A stretch of DNA of 15,337 nucleotides from NCBI GenBank assembly GCA_002363575.1, contig DEWI01000143.1:1-15337 (forward strand), in the 5' to 3' direction. The notes beneath the pieces are model-generated. The model searched no databases and was not told the origin of the DNA. It saw only the letters and a list, made by a program, of their open reading frames with translations. Each line of letters begins with the position of its first letter. Position 1 is the stretch's first letter. The translations under genes were made by a program, and so were the position numbers. Shown here piece after piece: positions 1-7,103 of the stretch. Origin of the DNA: Verrucomicrobia bacterium UBA3214 (GTDB lineage: Bacteria > Verrucomicrobiota > Kiritimatiellia > RFP12 > UBA1067).

Positions 1-526
1 CGCCATTGACGCCATAGCGGTACTCTGAAATGTACATCGACCCAAAACGCGGGATGTCCGCGACCGTTTTACGCGCCTTGGGCTTCTTGTCGGGAACTTC
101 GTAATACTCATTCTTAATCCCGGACGTCGTCCAAACATAGCGAGCCCCTTCCGACACCGCATAACTAAACGCCTGTTCGACCGCCTGGCGGAACTCAGCC
201 TCGGTCACCTCCACCTTCTTGCACTCGACGATAATGATTGGCGACTCGTGCTTGGCATCGGCAAACACCTCGATGTCCGCCTCGCGCAAAGACGATCCGA
301 CCGTCACTGGCGCAAAAAGCTGGATGCGGTCATCAGGATATTCGTACTGCAAGACCAGCGTCAAATAGGCCTTGGCCTCGATAATCGCCTCCGGTTTCGT
401 CCAATCGCGCGAAATCCCGTGCCGAAGATACTCGATCCGCTTCCCGTCATCGCCGATGCGGATCAACTTCTTCGCCACTCCCTGCGCAACCAGGTCGTCA
501 CTCTGCGTAATCAATTTTTTCTTCAT
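1..526 (-). CDS. HSDR_N-domain restriction protein, N-terminal 175 codons (3' end outside window)
   Basis: The gene runs off the left edge of the window; only its start is visible. The translated part begins MKKKLITQSDD. It shows a PD-(D/E)XK nuclease core: a run with EADIEVF (D84), then a hydrophobic strand followed by VECKK (E101, K103), then a helix with QAVEQAFSYA and the strand ARYVWTTSGIKNEYYEV. This is the pattern of the type I restriction R-subunit N-terminal domain (HSDR_N). In many gut bacteria the same N-terminus is fused to an N6-adenine methylase domain, so the full protein could be a restriction subunit, a fused restriction-modification protein or a stand-alone nuclease. The start codon is at 526-524; GAGG lies only three bases upstream, which is a short spacing. 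An extended -10 element lies 38 bases upstream. The domain call is firm; the whole-protein role is inference. Confidence 0.82.
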   Translation of the reverse strand, partial: MKKKLITQSDDLVAQGVAKKLIRIGDDGKRIEYLRHGISRDWTKPEAIIEAKAYLTLVLQYEYPDDRIQLFAPVTVGSSLREADIEVFADAKHESPIIIVECKKVEVTEAEFRQAVEQAFSYAVSEGARYVWTTSGIKNEYYEVPDKKPKARKTVADIPRFGSMYISEYRYGVNG

Positions 527-563
527 ATGCCTCGCATGGTTTGTCTGCCACCATTTCCCCGAA

Positions 564-572
564 ATTATAACA
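564..572 (-). promoter_or_regulatory. Extended -10 promoter element of the HSDR_N gene
   Basis: On the minus strand the sequence reads TGTTATAAT, a perfect TATAAT at 569-564 with the TGn extension. It lies about 38 bases upstream of the ATG at 526. No convincing -35 box is visible at 17-18 bases, which is usual for extended -10 promoters. It overlaps the stop codon area of the small upstream ORF at 575-664. Confidence 0.5.
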
Positions 573-574
573 TT

Positions 575-664
575 TTAGCGCCCAGCGTGATCCGCCGATC
601 CGGGAATCTCATACACGTAGAAGAGGAAATGCGAACACAGTGCGATGTAAGGGCAGTCCGTCAT
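575..664 (-). CDS. Possible 29-residue ORF coupled by ATGA overlap
   Basis: A very short frame (MTDCPYIALCSHFLFYVYE..., 29 residues) begins at 664 in an ATGA overlap with the stop codon of the ORF at 661-828 and ends just before the -10 element of the HSDR_N gene. It holds a short aromatic, hydrophobic stretch (about residues 9-18) but I do not recognise it. The same frame stays open further upstream to an ATG at 853, but that start would lie only about six bases from the -10 element at 859-864. The coupling geometry is the only real support; it may be non-coding. Confidence 0.22.
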   Translation of the reverse strand: MTDCPYIALCSHFLFYVYEIPGSADHAGR

Positions 665-828
665 TTCGCCACCTTGCCTTTCTGCGATTTGGATGCTGTC
701 GCGGCGAATTGCGCTTCGGCGCCGGCGATCGAGCAGAACATATCGAGCGCGCGGACGCATGACACGGGATTGCCGCTTCCTTCCGCATTCGTCGCGAATA
801 TCAAATCTGGAAAAGCCTTTTTCAGCAT
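661..828 (-). CDS. Small hypothetical protein, 55 residues
   Basis: The frame begins MLKKAFPDLIFATNAEG and ends SQKGKVAK. It has a conventional start: GAGGG at 842-838 lies nine bases before the ATG, and a TGGTATAAT extended -10 element lies about 31 bases before it. The composition (alanine-rich, mixed charge, two cysteines, lysine-rich tail) looks like a real short protein, but I recognise no domain, no helix-turn-helix and no toxin or antitoxin signature. It overlaps by ATGA with a still shorter frame and sits directly upstream of the HSDR_N gene. A small regulator or accessory product of the restriction locus is possible but unproven. Confidence 0.42.
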   Translation of the reverse strand: MLKKAFPDLIFATNAEGSGNPVSCVRALDMFCSIAGAEAQFAATASKSQKGKVAK

Positions 829-858
829 GTGTTATCGCCCTCGCTTCCGGCAATGGTT

Positions 859-867
859 ATTATACCA
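859..867 (-). promoter_or_regulatory. Extended -10 promoter element of the 55-residue ORF
   Basis: On the minus strand the sequence reads TGGTATAAT, a perfect TATAAT at 864-859 with the TGn extension. The spacing to the Shine-Dalgarno (842-838) and the ATG (828) is right for a leader of about 23 bases. No clear -35 box is seen. It matches the extended -10 architecture of the HSDR_N promoter. Confidence 0.48.
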
Positions 868-959
868 TATTTGGCACTGTCGCTTGTGGATTCGAGAAGT
901 GGAATTTTGCGCAGGGCGTTTCTCGCCGCAATGGTCCGACGAGGCGCAGGAGTCCCTGC

Positions 960-1439
960 GCTGCGTGCACGGGACGGACGGCGACGCCAAGTTCGGCGAC
1001 AAGATCGTCAAGGGGGAACATGAGCCCATCATCGCGAGGGATGTGTGGGTCAAAGTTCAGGGACTCCGCATCCAGAATGGCTGTGGGCGCGAACGGCGGG
1101 AATGCCATGCGGAGCCGGCGCTTCTTGCGAACCTCGTCCACTGCAGCCATTGCGGCAGCAAGATGTGCTATCGCTGGACCGGCAAGAGGCGCGGGGAAGG
1201 TCTGCGAAGTACTGTCCGCGCCACTCGCCATGATGGGGATGTCGGCGCAGCGGTCTGGGCTGGCGCAGAACAGGATTCTCTACGCCCTTGCTCAGGCTGG
1301 TGCGGGGAGGCGGCTCGCAGGATCGTTCTCGCCTTCGGAGTTCAGCTCTCTCTTCGTCGCAGTCATCGTCAGGATTGACATCACGGAAGCAGGGCTGAAC
1401 ATCCGCGTCAGGACGCCGGATGGCGGCAACAGCGATTAG
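960..1439 (+). pseudogene. Decayed large serine recombinase, C-terminal part only
   Basis: Two frames carry pieces of one serine site-specific recombinase. Around 992-1195 the frame reads FGDKIVKGEHEPII-ARDVWVKVQ, then a linker, then LVHCSHCGSKMCYRWTGKRRG. This is the end of the Recombinase domain (the GEHEPI motif) and the first half of the zinc-ribbon domain (CxxC at about 1142-1153). The frame then drifts, and at about 1326-1439 a different frame gives FSPSEFSSLFVAVIVRIDI followed by a short strand-like tail and TAG, typical of the C-terminus of large serine recombinases. The second zinc-ribbon cysteine pair is lost at the frameshift. No N-terminal resolvase catalytic domain can be read upstream; 860-960 shows nothing recognisable. 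The piece is a non-functional remnant of an integrated element. It runs opposite to all other genes here. Confidence 0.68.
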
Positions 1440-1799
1440 ATCCACGCTGCGGTAGAGCCCCCGCAAAGATCGAAGTCGGCCGAAAGCGGCGGAACGTCGG
1501 CATCGTATTCGTTCGTCACCTCGATTTCAAGGATGTTGCCGTTTCTCTTCATAGCGCCGGTCGCCTCGAACGTAAAACCGGTGAAAGCGCCGGCGCGAGA
1601 GCCTGTCTCTACGCCGTTCACGCGGACGATCGCCTTCTCGCGCCGTCGGCCCCGTCTATTTTGTTCCAGCAGTTCGGCACGAGAACGGGCAGGCCGTCCA
1701 GCATCCAATCGTTCCTGTCGAGACTCATTTCCACGCGTTAGGCCGCGGCCGCCCCACCGCCGCCATCGCGGCAAGAGAATGTTTCAATTCCGTCATCAT
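1437..1799 (-). pseudogene. Truncated, decayed GH2 family glycoside hydrolase (signal peptide and start of sugar-binding domain)
   Basis: A strong Shine-Dalgarno (GGAGGAGA, 1810-1803) precedes ATGATG at 1799-1794 and a signal-peptide start (MMTELKHSLAAMAAVG). The frame then breaks. In another frame, after an in-frame TAA (1740-1738), comes SLDRNDWMLDGLPVLVPNCW followed by NKIDGADGA, the first strand region of GH2 beta-galactosidase-type enzymes. About 30 expected residues are missing near 1640-1650. A third frame continues KAIVRVNGVETGSRAGAFTG and then VTNEYDADVPPLSADFDLCG, the classic GH2 jelly-roll domain. A short G run (about 1459-1463) shifts the frame once more into LYRSVDL, where homology stops a few bases from the recombinase stop codon. 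At least five lesions make it a certain pseudogene; the catalytic TIM barrel is absent. Confidence 0.78.
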
Positions 1800-1802
1800 A
1801 CG

Positions 1803-1836
1803 TCTCCTCCAGATTTTCGCGTTTCTACGATTCTAC
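1803..1836 (-). repeat. Degenerate 8-base repeat and Shine-Dalgarno in the GH2 leader
   Basis: Plus-strand units GTTTCTAC (1821-1828) and GATTCTAC (1829-1836) are near-copies in tandem. On the transcribed strand they read GTAGAATC and GTAGAAAC. The Shine-Dalgarno of the GH2 remnant follows within 20 bases. A similar arrangement is seen in three other leaders of this cluster. Confidence 0.4.
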
Positions 1837-1847
1837 ACGACAACCAC

Positions 1848-1868
1848 GCCGCCGTCAATACCGGCGGC
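1848..1868 (-). other. GC hairpin between the GH10 stop and the GH2 start
   Basis: GCCGCCG (1848-1854) pairs perfectly with CGGCGGC (1862-1868) around a 7-base loop. The hairpin begins about 22 bases after the GH10 stop codon. No U-tract follows on the minus strand, so it is not a classical intrinsic terminator; it could act in attenuation or mRNA stability, or be chance in GC-rich DNA. Confidence 0.35.
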
Positions 1869-1889
1869 AGCAAATAAGAAGCCTGGAAA

Positions 1890-3300
1890 TCACACTATCA
1901 GACAAATCTTTTGTTCGCCGCTCCCGCGCCCTACGTGGAACTCGTGTTTTACGGTGCGGCCGTTCGAAACAGCCTCCACCTCGTATGTTCCGCAGAACCC
2001 CCTGAACGGAAGCCTCCCGCTCGGCGCCTCGCACTCCATGTCCGTGCGCCACTCGCGCCCGAACAAGTCGCGCACCGCGTTGTATGCCGGCTTGGGGCTC
2101 ATGTCGCGGCGGCAGAGAGAGCCGCGCATCGTCCGGAGCCACGTGTACGCGTCGGACATGTCCCAATAGATTATCGCCTCCATCGCAGGATGCGAAAACC
2201 ATATGCTGTAGAGCTTGCGCAGAAGCTCCGCCTGCACCGCCTCGTCGCCTGGATCTTCGGAAAACGCCGGGATGGTCGTCTCTGTGATCTGGATCGGCTT
2301 CCCGAGCGTGGCGTAGGTATCGAGCAGTGTGAACATGGCGTTTGGGTCGTACATGATTTTCACGCGGTCGTTGAAATTCTTGTTGCCGGTTTTGCACAGC
2401 CAATGCGCCTGCATTCCGATGCTGTCGATGCGGCAGCCCTTGCCGAGAGCATCCTCGATCAGCTTGTAGTAGTCGCTGTCGCGCCCATTGTATCTGGCCA
2501 TCACGTTCGCGTGGGCCTCGTTGATTACAAGGGTGTTGTCCGGAAAATACTTCGCCGCGGTCTTGAAGTTCCACTCGATGAAATCCGGCGCGGAAAAGAA
2601 ACTGCTCAGCGAATCTTTCAGCTCGCTCTTGTCGAGCGTTTCGTTCGTCACCTCCCACATCCTGATGCGGCGCCGATAGCGCTCGGCCAGCGTGCGGAAA
2701 CGGTTTTCCACAAGTTCCTTCTCGTGTTCCACGCTCCCTTTCACCCATGTCGGGAAGAGGTTCTTCGACACGTAGTTCAAACAGTGCGCCTTCGGCTCGA
2801 TTCCGTGCGCCTCGCAGAATTCCAGGCACATATCGACCGGTGGACGGCGATAAACATACGGCGAATCCTTCGCGAATCTGTACACCCCCGGCTCCGGCTC
2901 GTCGGTTATCCAGTAGAACGGCACCGTTGCGCGATTGAACGCCGCCGCGAAAAGTTCGCGGTACGCGGCCGCCGCCTCCGCGCCGTTCTTCGTTTCGCCA
3001 AGGCCGAAGAGGTTCGCGCCGTGTTTGAAGTCGTGGCGCTTCTGTTCTGGCGTATCTTCACATGGACCCTCTCGCACGCCCGCCCCTCTGCATCGACAAA
3101 AAGAAGCGTGGCGTCGCCCTTGCGGTTGGCCTCTATGCCGGCCTTCACGCGCGCATCTGTCGCCTCCTCGCTTTCGCGGAAGTAGCGCATCACGGCATCG
3201 CGATCATACTTCATCGCCGCCCACAAGGGCCCGTAAATCCGGCCCCTGCCAGCATCACCGCATTGCGTATGAATTCCCTGCGTGTAATATTGCAATTCAT
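1890..3300 (-). pseudogene. GH10 endo-xylanase-like enzyme with Tat signal, broken by two frameshifts
   Basis: The gene starts at 3300 in an ATGA overlap with the stop of the GH106 gene. The first frame gives a Tat signal (ITRREFIRNAVMLAGAG) and stops at 3211. A second frame carries MKYDRDAVMRYFRES (from 3214) through FVDAEGRACERVHVKIRQ. A third frame from about 3038 to the stop at 1890 holds the GH10 barrel: HDFKHGANLF, then WEVTNE with the acid/base Glu (codon 2642-2640), and ITETTI with the nucleophile Glu (codon 2282-2280), and a small C-terminal beta region. The second break is caused by an exact tandem duplication of five bases (TTCTG twice, 3040-3049); removing one copy restores the expected RQKRHDF join. 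The first break looks like a single missing base near 3225-3240. GH10 enzymes are mostly endo-beta-1,4-xylanases. All catalytic residues remain, so the lesions are recent or are sequencing errors. Confidence 0.83.
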
Positions 3301-5816
3301 CGTATTTTCTCGCTTACAATCTTTACAGGCCCGATCAGCCCTGATGGCAGAACGGGCCAGTTTTCCGCGTGCAAAAGTCTTCCTGTACCGAACCCCATCA
3401 CGTTGGCGTTGTGGAAAATCTTCCACTCTACGCCCTTTCTGTCGTATGTGCGGATGCGGTTCGCCCCCAGATTCGCCACTTCGATTTCAAGCTCGTTTTC
3501 GCCCACGCGCAAAAACTCCGCCGGAAGCGCAAGGCGGTAGGGGTGCATGAAAAGCGTTCCGGCGAATCGCCCGTTTACTTTCACTCTCGCCGAATTGCAA
3601 ACCTCGCCAAGGTCGAGCATCAAGCCTTCCGGGCGGACTGCGTCGAGCGCGAACACCGTGCGATAGCGCGCCGCGCCGGAAAATTCCGCTTCGCATTCGC
3701 CGAAACGAGTCCAGTCGCCTAGCACATCCCCTTCGCGCGACTGCGGCAGAGGCCAGCCGGAAACATCGTCCGTGAAATCGAGCTTCCACTCGCCGTCCAG
3801 CGCCACGGCCGTTTCCTCTTTGCGCGGCGCTTTGGCAACCCCTATCTCGCCATTTTCGAGCCAAACGAATATCGAGCCTGCCGGCGCAAGCTCCACCGTA
3901 TCGCGCGATTTCGCCTCGCCCGTCATCGCATCGAGCGCCACCGCGCCCGCCGGAAGCGAAAGCGCGGCTTCCTTCTGCGACGAGTTGACGATGAAATACA
4001 GCCTCCCGCCGCGCCACTTGAACCGCACGCAGTCGAACGGCGTACCGCAAGAGGCGAAATCATCGCGCCGCGCCGCCGTCGCGCCAAGCGCCGCCACCGC
4101 GTCTTCAACCGGCTTCGGCAGCGCGGACGTATCGAGCGCCTTGCCCAGAAGCCCCGGCTCCGACGCCGGCAGAGATTTCTCGAACAGGACAGGCATCTTT
4201 TCCGCAAGCTCCGCAAGGCGTTTCGCCGTGGCCTGTTTCATGTATTTCGCCTCGGGAACCACTATCGCCTTGTATCGCGAAACCACGTCGTCCGTCAAAA
4301 ACGAATCGCTTGTGTAATCGACTGAATACCCTGCGCCGGAAAGACGCTTGGCGAGCCTGCCGAAATTGCTCCGCTCGAACCAGCGCGGCTCCACGCCGAA
4401 GCCGCCGGCGAAACCCTTCGAATCCATCCAATGGTCGTATACGGGCCAGAACAGAAGAACGTCGTTATCCGGCGCGGCATCGGCGGCAAGGCTCTGGACG
4501 CGCGTGAAATATTCATTCAGCGGCTTGATGTTGCGCCACTGCGGATTGCGCGGATTGAGCTCGCTCCCTGCATAGAAGCACCACCCCGGCCATGGCGCGG
4601 AATCCGGCGAATACACTGTCGCGTGGTAGTAGAGCCTGTTCACGCCGGCGAGAAAAAGCAGGTCTCCGAACGCCTTCACCTCCTCCAATGTTTCGCAGAA
4701 ATGCTCGGCAAGCCAGGTGAACGACTCCGCGCTTGTATGCTTTCTTCCGGCCAAATGCGCGGCGGAAGATGCGAACTTCGATATAAGGGGATTTCGCATC
4801 CCCTCGCGGAAACGCGCGTCGAAGCCGCTCTTGAACTTGTCGCGCGCGCCGCGACCGAACATTTCCGTTTCCGGCGTTCCGGCGATGGCGTAGAATTCGA
4901 GAAGATTCGCGCTCGAGCCGTGCGCCTGGTTGTGGGTGTCTATTCCCTGCTCGCGACACCAGCCGGTCCAGACCGGGAAGGTCTCCTTCACGAGTATGTC
5001 GTTCAGCGTCTCGCGCCAGTCGCATTTTACGCGGGCTACGGCATCGGCATCGCCAACTCCCGCAAGCTCTGCGTAGTGGTCTTCTATCGAATAGCCGCGA
5101 TATTTACGGAAGAGCGCCGGAAGCTCGTCCGACCAGGCGGCGCGCACGTATTCGAAGGAATCGTGGAAGGTGCCGCGCGGCATGGCGTCCGGCTCGCCGT
5201 CGAGAACGCCGAACTGCGCAATGTGGCGTTCGAGCGCGGAAGGGGAAAACGGATTGAGCATCGGCCCGGCATCGGCATTTTGCGCGCGCTTAACGCTCTG
5301 GCCGGTGTAATACGCAACGAGCGATACGCCCTCCCCCTGCCACAAGACTTTGCTCCGCTGCGGCATGGCCTCGCCGTCTTTCACAACCTTGATAGCCTGC
5401 ACACCCAGTTCCGGCGGCGTGGCCTTGCCCCCGAAGCACCACCCCGCTCCGAAGCTCAAGTCGAACTTCATTCCGTTCGCGGCGGAAAAGCGCTTGAAAT
5501 CCTTCAGCACCTCGATGAACCGGGGCGAGAGGAATTCGATGTATTTATCCTCGCATCCCTTCGCACCGTATATCGGCACCACGCGCACGCCGCCGAGCCC
5601 CGCCTCGCTCCAGCGGCGCATTTCCTTTTGAAGCTCCTCCGGCTCTACCGCGCTTCCCAGAAGATGGCATATCCCCCACGGCTTCGTCTCCGGCACCGGC
5701 GCCGGAAACGCAATCGCTTGATTCGCCTCCCCGCACGCCGCGCCAGACGCGAGCAAGGCCAATGCGAATATCTTCATGCCGGCATGGGCACGACTCTTGC
5801 GAGCGCCAACCACCAC
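3297..5816 (-). CDS. GH106-type alpha-L-rhamnosidase, exported
   Basis: A GTG start at 5816 is preferred because GGAGG (5828-5824) lies seven bases upstream; the alternative ATG at 5777 begins the signal peptide core (MKIFALALLASGAACG) but has no ribosome site. The 839-residue protein begins its catalytic part with a TIM-barrel opening (EMRRWSEAGLGGVRVVPIYG, about 65-84, then FLSPRFIEVLKDF), continues through AESFTWLAEHF (364-373) and GVNRLYYHATVYSPDSAPWP (391-410), and ends in a galactose-binding-like beta-sandwich (about 680-839) with a GH2-like strand pattern (SARVKVNGRFAGTLF). This order matches the GH106 family, which removes terminal alpha-L-rhamnose from pectic and other glycans. It is somewhat shorter than many family members (900-1100). 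Glutamates at 316/318 and 364 are candidates for the catalytic/calcium site. It is followed directly by the GH10 gene (ATGA overlap). Confidence 0.8.
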   Translation of the reverse strand: MVVGARKSRAHAGMKIFALALLASGAACGEANQAIAFPAPVPETKPWGICHLLGSAVEPEELQKEMRRWSEAGLGGVRVVPIYGAKGCEDKYIEFLSPRFIEVLKDFKRFSAANGMKFDLSFGAGWCFGGKATPPELGVQAIKVVKDGEAMPQRSKVLWQGEGVSLVAYYTGQSVKRAQNADAGPMLNPFSPSALERHIAQFGVLDGEPDAMPRGTFHDSFEYVRAAWSDELPALFRKYRGYSIEDHYAELAGVGDADAVARVKCDWRETLNDILVKETFPVWTGWCREQGIDTHNQAHGSSANLLEFYAIAGTPETEMFGRGARDKFKSGFDARFREGMRNPLISKFASSAAHLAGRKHTSAESFTWLAEHFCETLEEVKAFGDLLFLAGVNRLYYHATVYSPDSAPWPGWCFYAGSELNPRNPQWRNIKPLNEYFTRVQSLAADAAPDNDVLLFWPVYDHWMDSKGFAGGFGVEPRWFERSNFGRLAKRLSGAGYSVDYTSDSFLTDDVVSRYKAIVVPEAKYMKQATAKRLAELAEKMPVLFEKSLPASEPGLLGKALDTSALPKPVEDAVAALGATAARRDDFASCGTPFDCVRFKWRGGRLYFIVNSSQKEAALSLPAGAVALDAMTGEAKSRDTVELAPAGSIFVWLENGEIGVAKAPRKEETAVALDGEWKLDFTDDVSGWPLPQSREGDVLGDWTRFGECEAEFSGAARYRTVFALDAVRPEGLMLDLGEVCNSARVKVNGRFAGTLFMHPYRLALPAEFLRVGENELEIEVANLGANRIRTYDRKGVEWKIFHNANVMGFGTGRLLHAENWPVLPSGLIGPVKIVSEKIR

Positions 5817-5818
5817 TC

Positions 5819-5853
5819 TCTAGCCTCCAATCTCTAATCGCCAGCCCCTAATT
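5819..5853 (-). repeat. Degenerate heptamer repeat spanning the GH106 ribosome site
   Basis: Five 7-base units lie in tandem on the plus strand: TCTAGCC, TCCAATC, TCTAATC, GCCAGCC, CCTAATT. On the transcribed strand they contain TAGA/TTAG cores, and the GGAGG Shine-Dalgarno of the GH106 gene is formed at the junction of the first two units. The block also includes the TAG stop codon of the upstream serine hydrolase. Confidence 0.45.
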
Positions 5854-7044
5854 CACCCGCCCGGTGTAGTCGTCGGCGCTCGATTTGTTTTCGCCGGCTT
5901 TGAAATATTCCGCCTGCGCGGCTTTCCGCGGGCCTTCCCAGGGCCGTGCGTTGCCGCGGCCTGTCAATTGGACGACGCACATCCAAAGCTGCTTCCTGTG
6001 CCAGTTCACCATGCAGTTGGAGCCCCACGCCCCGCCGTGGCCGAACCATTCGTCCTCGCCATCCTCGTACGGTGCTTTGAGGCCGAGCGAATACCCACCG
6101 CCCATGGTGCGCGTGGAAACGGCGAGAAGATTCTTCACCGTCTCCTCCTTCAGAATGCGCGCGCCGTTGTCGCCAACGCCGAGATTCATGAGCATGCGGT
6201 AGAATTTCAGCATGTCGCGCCCGGTCGTCCAAAGCCCGGCGCCCGCGGACGGGAATACGCCCGCGCCGTTGTAGGGGCGCTGCATCTTGGAGTCGCACGA
6301 CTTTCTTTCGGTGGGCATGTCCTTCGTGCAGTGATACATCTGGATCTGGCGCGAAAGCTGTTCGTCGGTCGGCCAGAACGTGGTATCGGCCATCCCCAGC
6401 GGATCGAGAACGGTTTCTTTGAGATAGTCCTCCCACTTCTTGCCGGTCGCGGCCTCCACCACCGCAGCTCCGATATCTATGCCGGTGTTGGAATACTGCA
6501 CCTTGGTGCCGGGTTCGAAAAGAAGGGGCGCAGCCGCCGCCGTGGCCGCAACGCTCCTGAGCGGCATCTTGCGCGACCAGCCGCCCATCGCCTCGTAGTT
6601 CGCGAGCTCGAACGGAAATCCGCCCGTGTGATTCATCACCATTCTCACGGTCAAGACGTTCTGCGCCTTGACAAGCGTGCGCGTGCCGTTCGTTTCGGAG
6701 ACCTGCACCCACAGGGTTTCGAATTCCGGGAGGTATTTGGAAACGGGATCGTCCAGATTCAATTTCCCTTCTTCCACGAGCTTTGCGACGGTAACGCCGC
6801 AGAAGTCCTTCGTCTGCGAGCACTGCATGAAGGGGTCGTCCAACGTAATCGGGCGTTTAGCCTCGCGGTCTGCGTAGCCGAGGCACTCGGTTTCCACGCG
6901 CCCGTTGTCGTCCAGAACGGTTATTATTCCCGGCAGCTGCCCGCTTTCGACATAGAGCGCGAGAACTTCTTCCATCGTTCCGGCCCAGACCGAAACAACC
7001 ATCGCGCAAGCGGCAAAAGCCGCTGCAAAAAACTTCCTTTTCAT
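5848..7044 (-). CDS. Secreted beta-lactamase-fold serine hydrolase (class C / esterase-like)
   Basis: This 398-residue protein has a Sec signal peptide (MKRKFFAAAFAACAMVVSVWAG). The three signatures of the class C beta-lactamase/DD-peptidase fold are in order: SxxK as SQTK (S76, K79), YxN as YSN (Y184, N186), and HxG as HGG (336-338). The length fits the family. Members include esterases, DD-peptidases and D-amino acid hydrolases; true beta-lactamases are a minority. Inside a glycoside-hydrolase operon an esterase that removes acyl groups from the glycan is a reasonable guess, but nothing in the sequence fixes the substrate. GAGGTG (7058-7053) is the ribosome site. A candidate promoter overlaps the end of the upstream GH95 gene, so it may be transcribed partly on its own. 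Confidence 0.87.
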   Translation of the reverse strand: MKRKFFAAAFAACAMVVSVWAGTMEEVLALYVESGQLPGIITVLDDNGRVETECLGYADREAKRPITLDDPFMQCSQTKDFCGVTVAKLVEEGKLNLDDPVSKYLPEFETLWVQVSETNGTRTLVKAQNVLTVRMVMNHTGGFPFELANYEAMGGWSRKMPLRSVAATAAAAPLLFEPGTKVQYSNTGIDIGAAVVEAATGKKWEDYLKETVLDPLGMADTTFWPTDEQLSRQIQMYHCTKDMPTERKSCDSKMQRPYNGAGVFPSAGAGLWTTGRDMLKFYRMLMNLGVGDNGARILKEETVKNLLAVSTRTMGGGYSLGLKAPYEDGEDEWFGHGGAWGSNCMVNWHRKQLWMCVVQLTGRGNARPWEGPRKAAQAEYFKAGENKSSADDYTGRVN

Positions 7045-7073
7045 TCGATATGCACCTCGTTTTAGGTTCTTGG

Positions 7074-7103
7074 AGTATTAGCAAACAATGTCAGTCCAGT
7101 CAA
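7074..7103 (-). promoter_or_regulatory. Candidate internal promoter before the serine hydrolase
   Basis: On the minus strand TTGACT (7103-7098) is followed after 18 bases by AATACT (7079-7074). The -35 box matches 5 of 6 and the -10 box 4 of 6 of the consensus. It overlaps the stop codon of the GH95 gene and lies about 30 bases before the serine hydrolase start. This is also the widest intergenic gap (55 bases) in the intact part of the operon. Confidence 0.35.

Noticed and set aside
248..1378. Single 376-codon plus-strand protein
   Set aside because: Only the part from about 960 has recombinase motifs; the first half is antisense to the HSDR_N gene and intergenic sequence, so the frame is not one gene.
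1855..2829. Minus-strand open frame of 324 codons overlapping GH10
   Set aside because: Another frame of the same DNA; arginine-rich without motifs, while the GH10 frame shows the full family pattern.
1911..3185. Long open frame on the plus strand (424 codons)
   Set aside because: Antisense to the GH10 gene, which carries both catalytic glutamates; nothing supports the plus-strand reading.
4431..5837. Long open frame on the plus strand (468 codons)
   Set aside because: Antisense to the GH106 gene; translation has no recognisable domain.
5848..7044. Antibiotic-resistance beta-lactamase
   Set aside because: The SxxK/YxN/HxG set is shared by esterases and peptidases, and the operon context argues against a resistance role.
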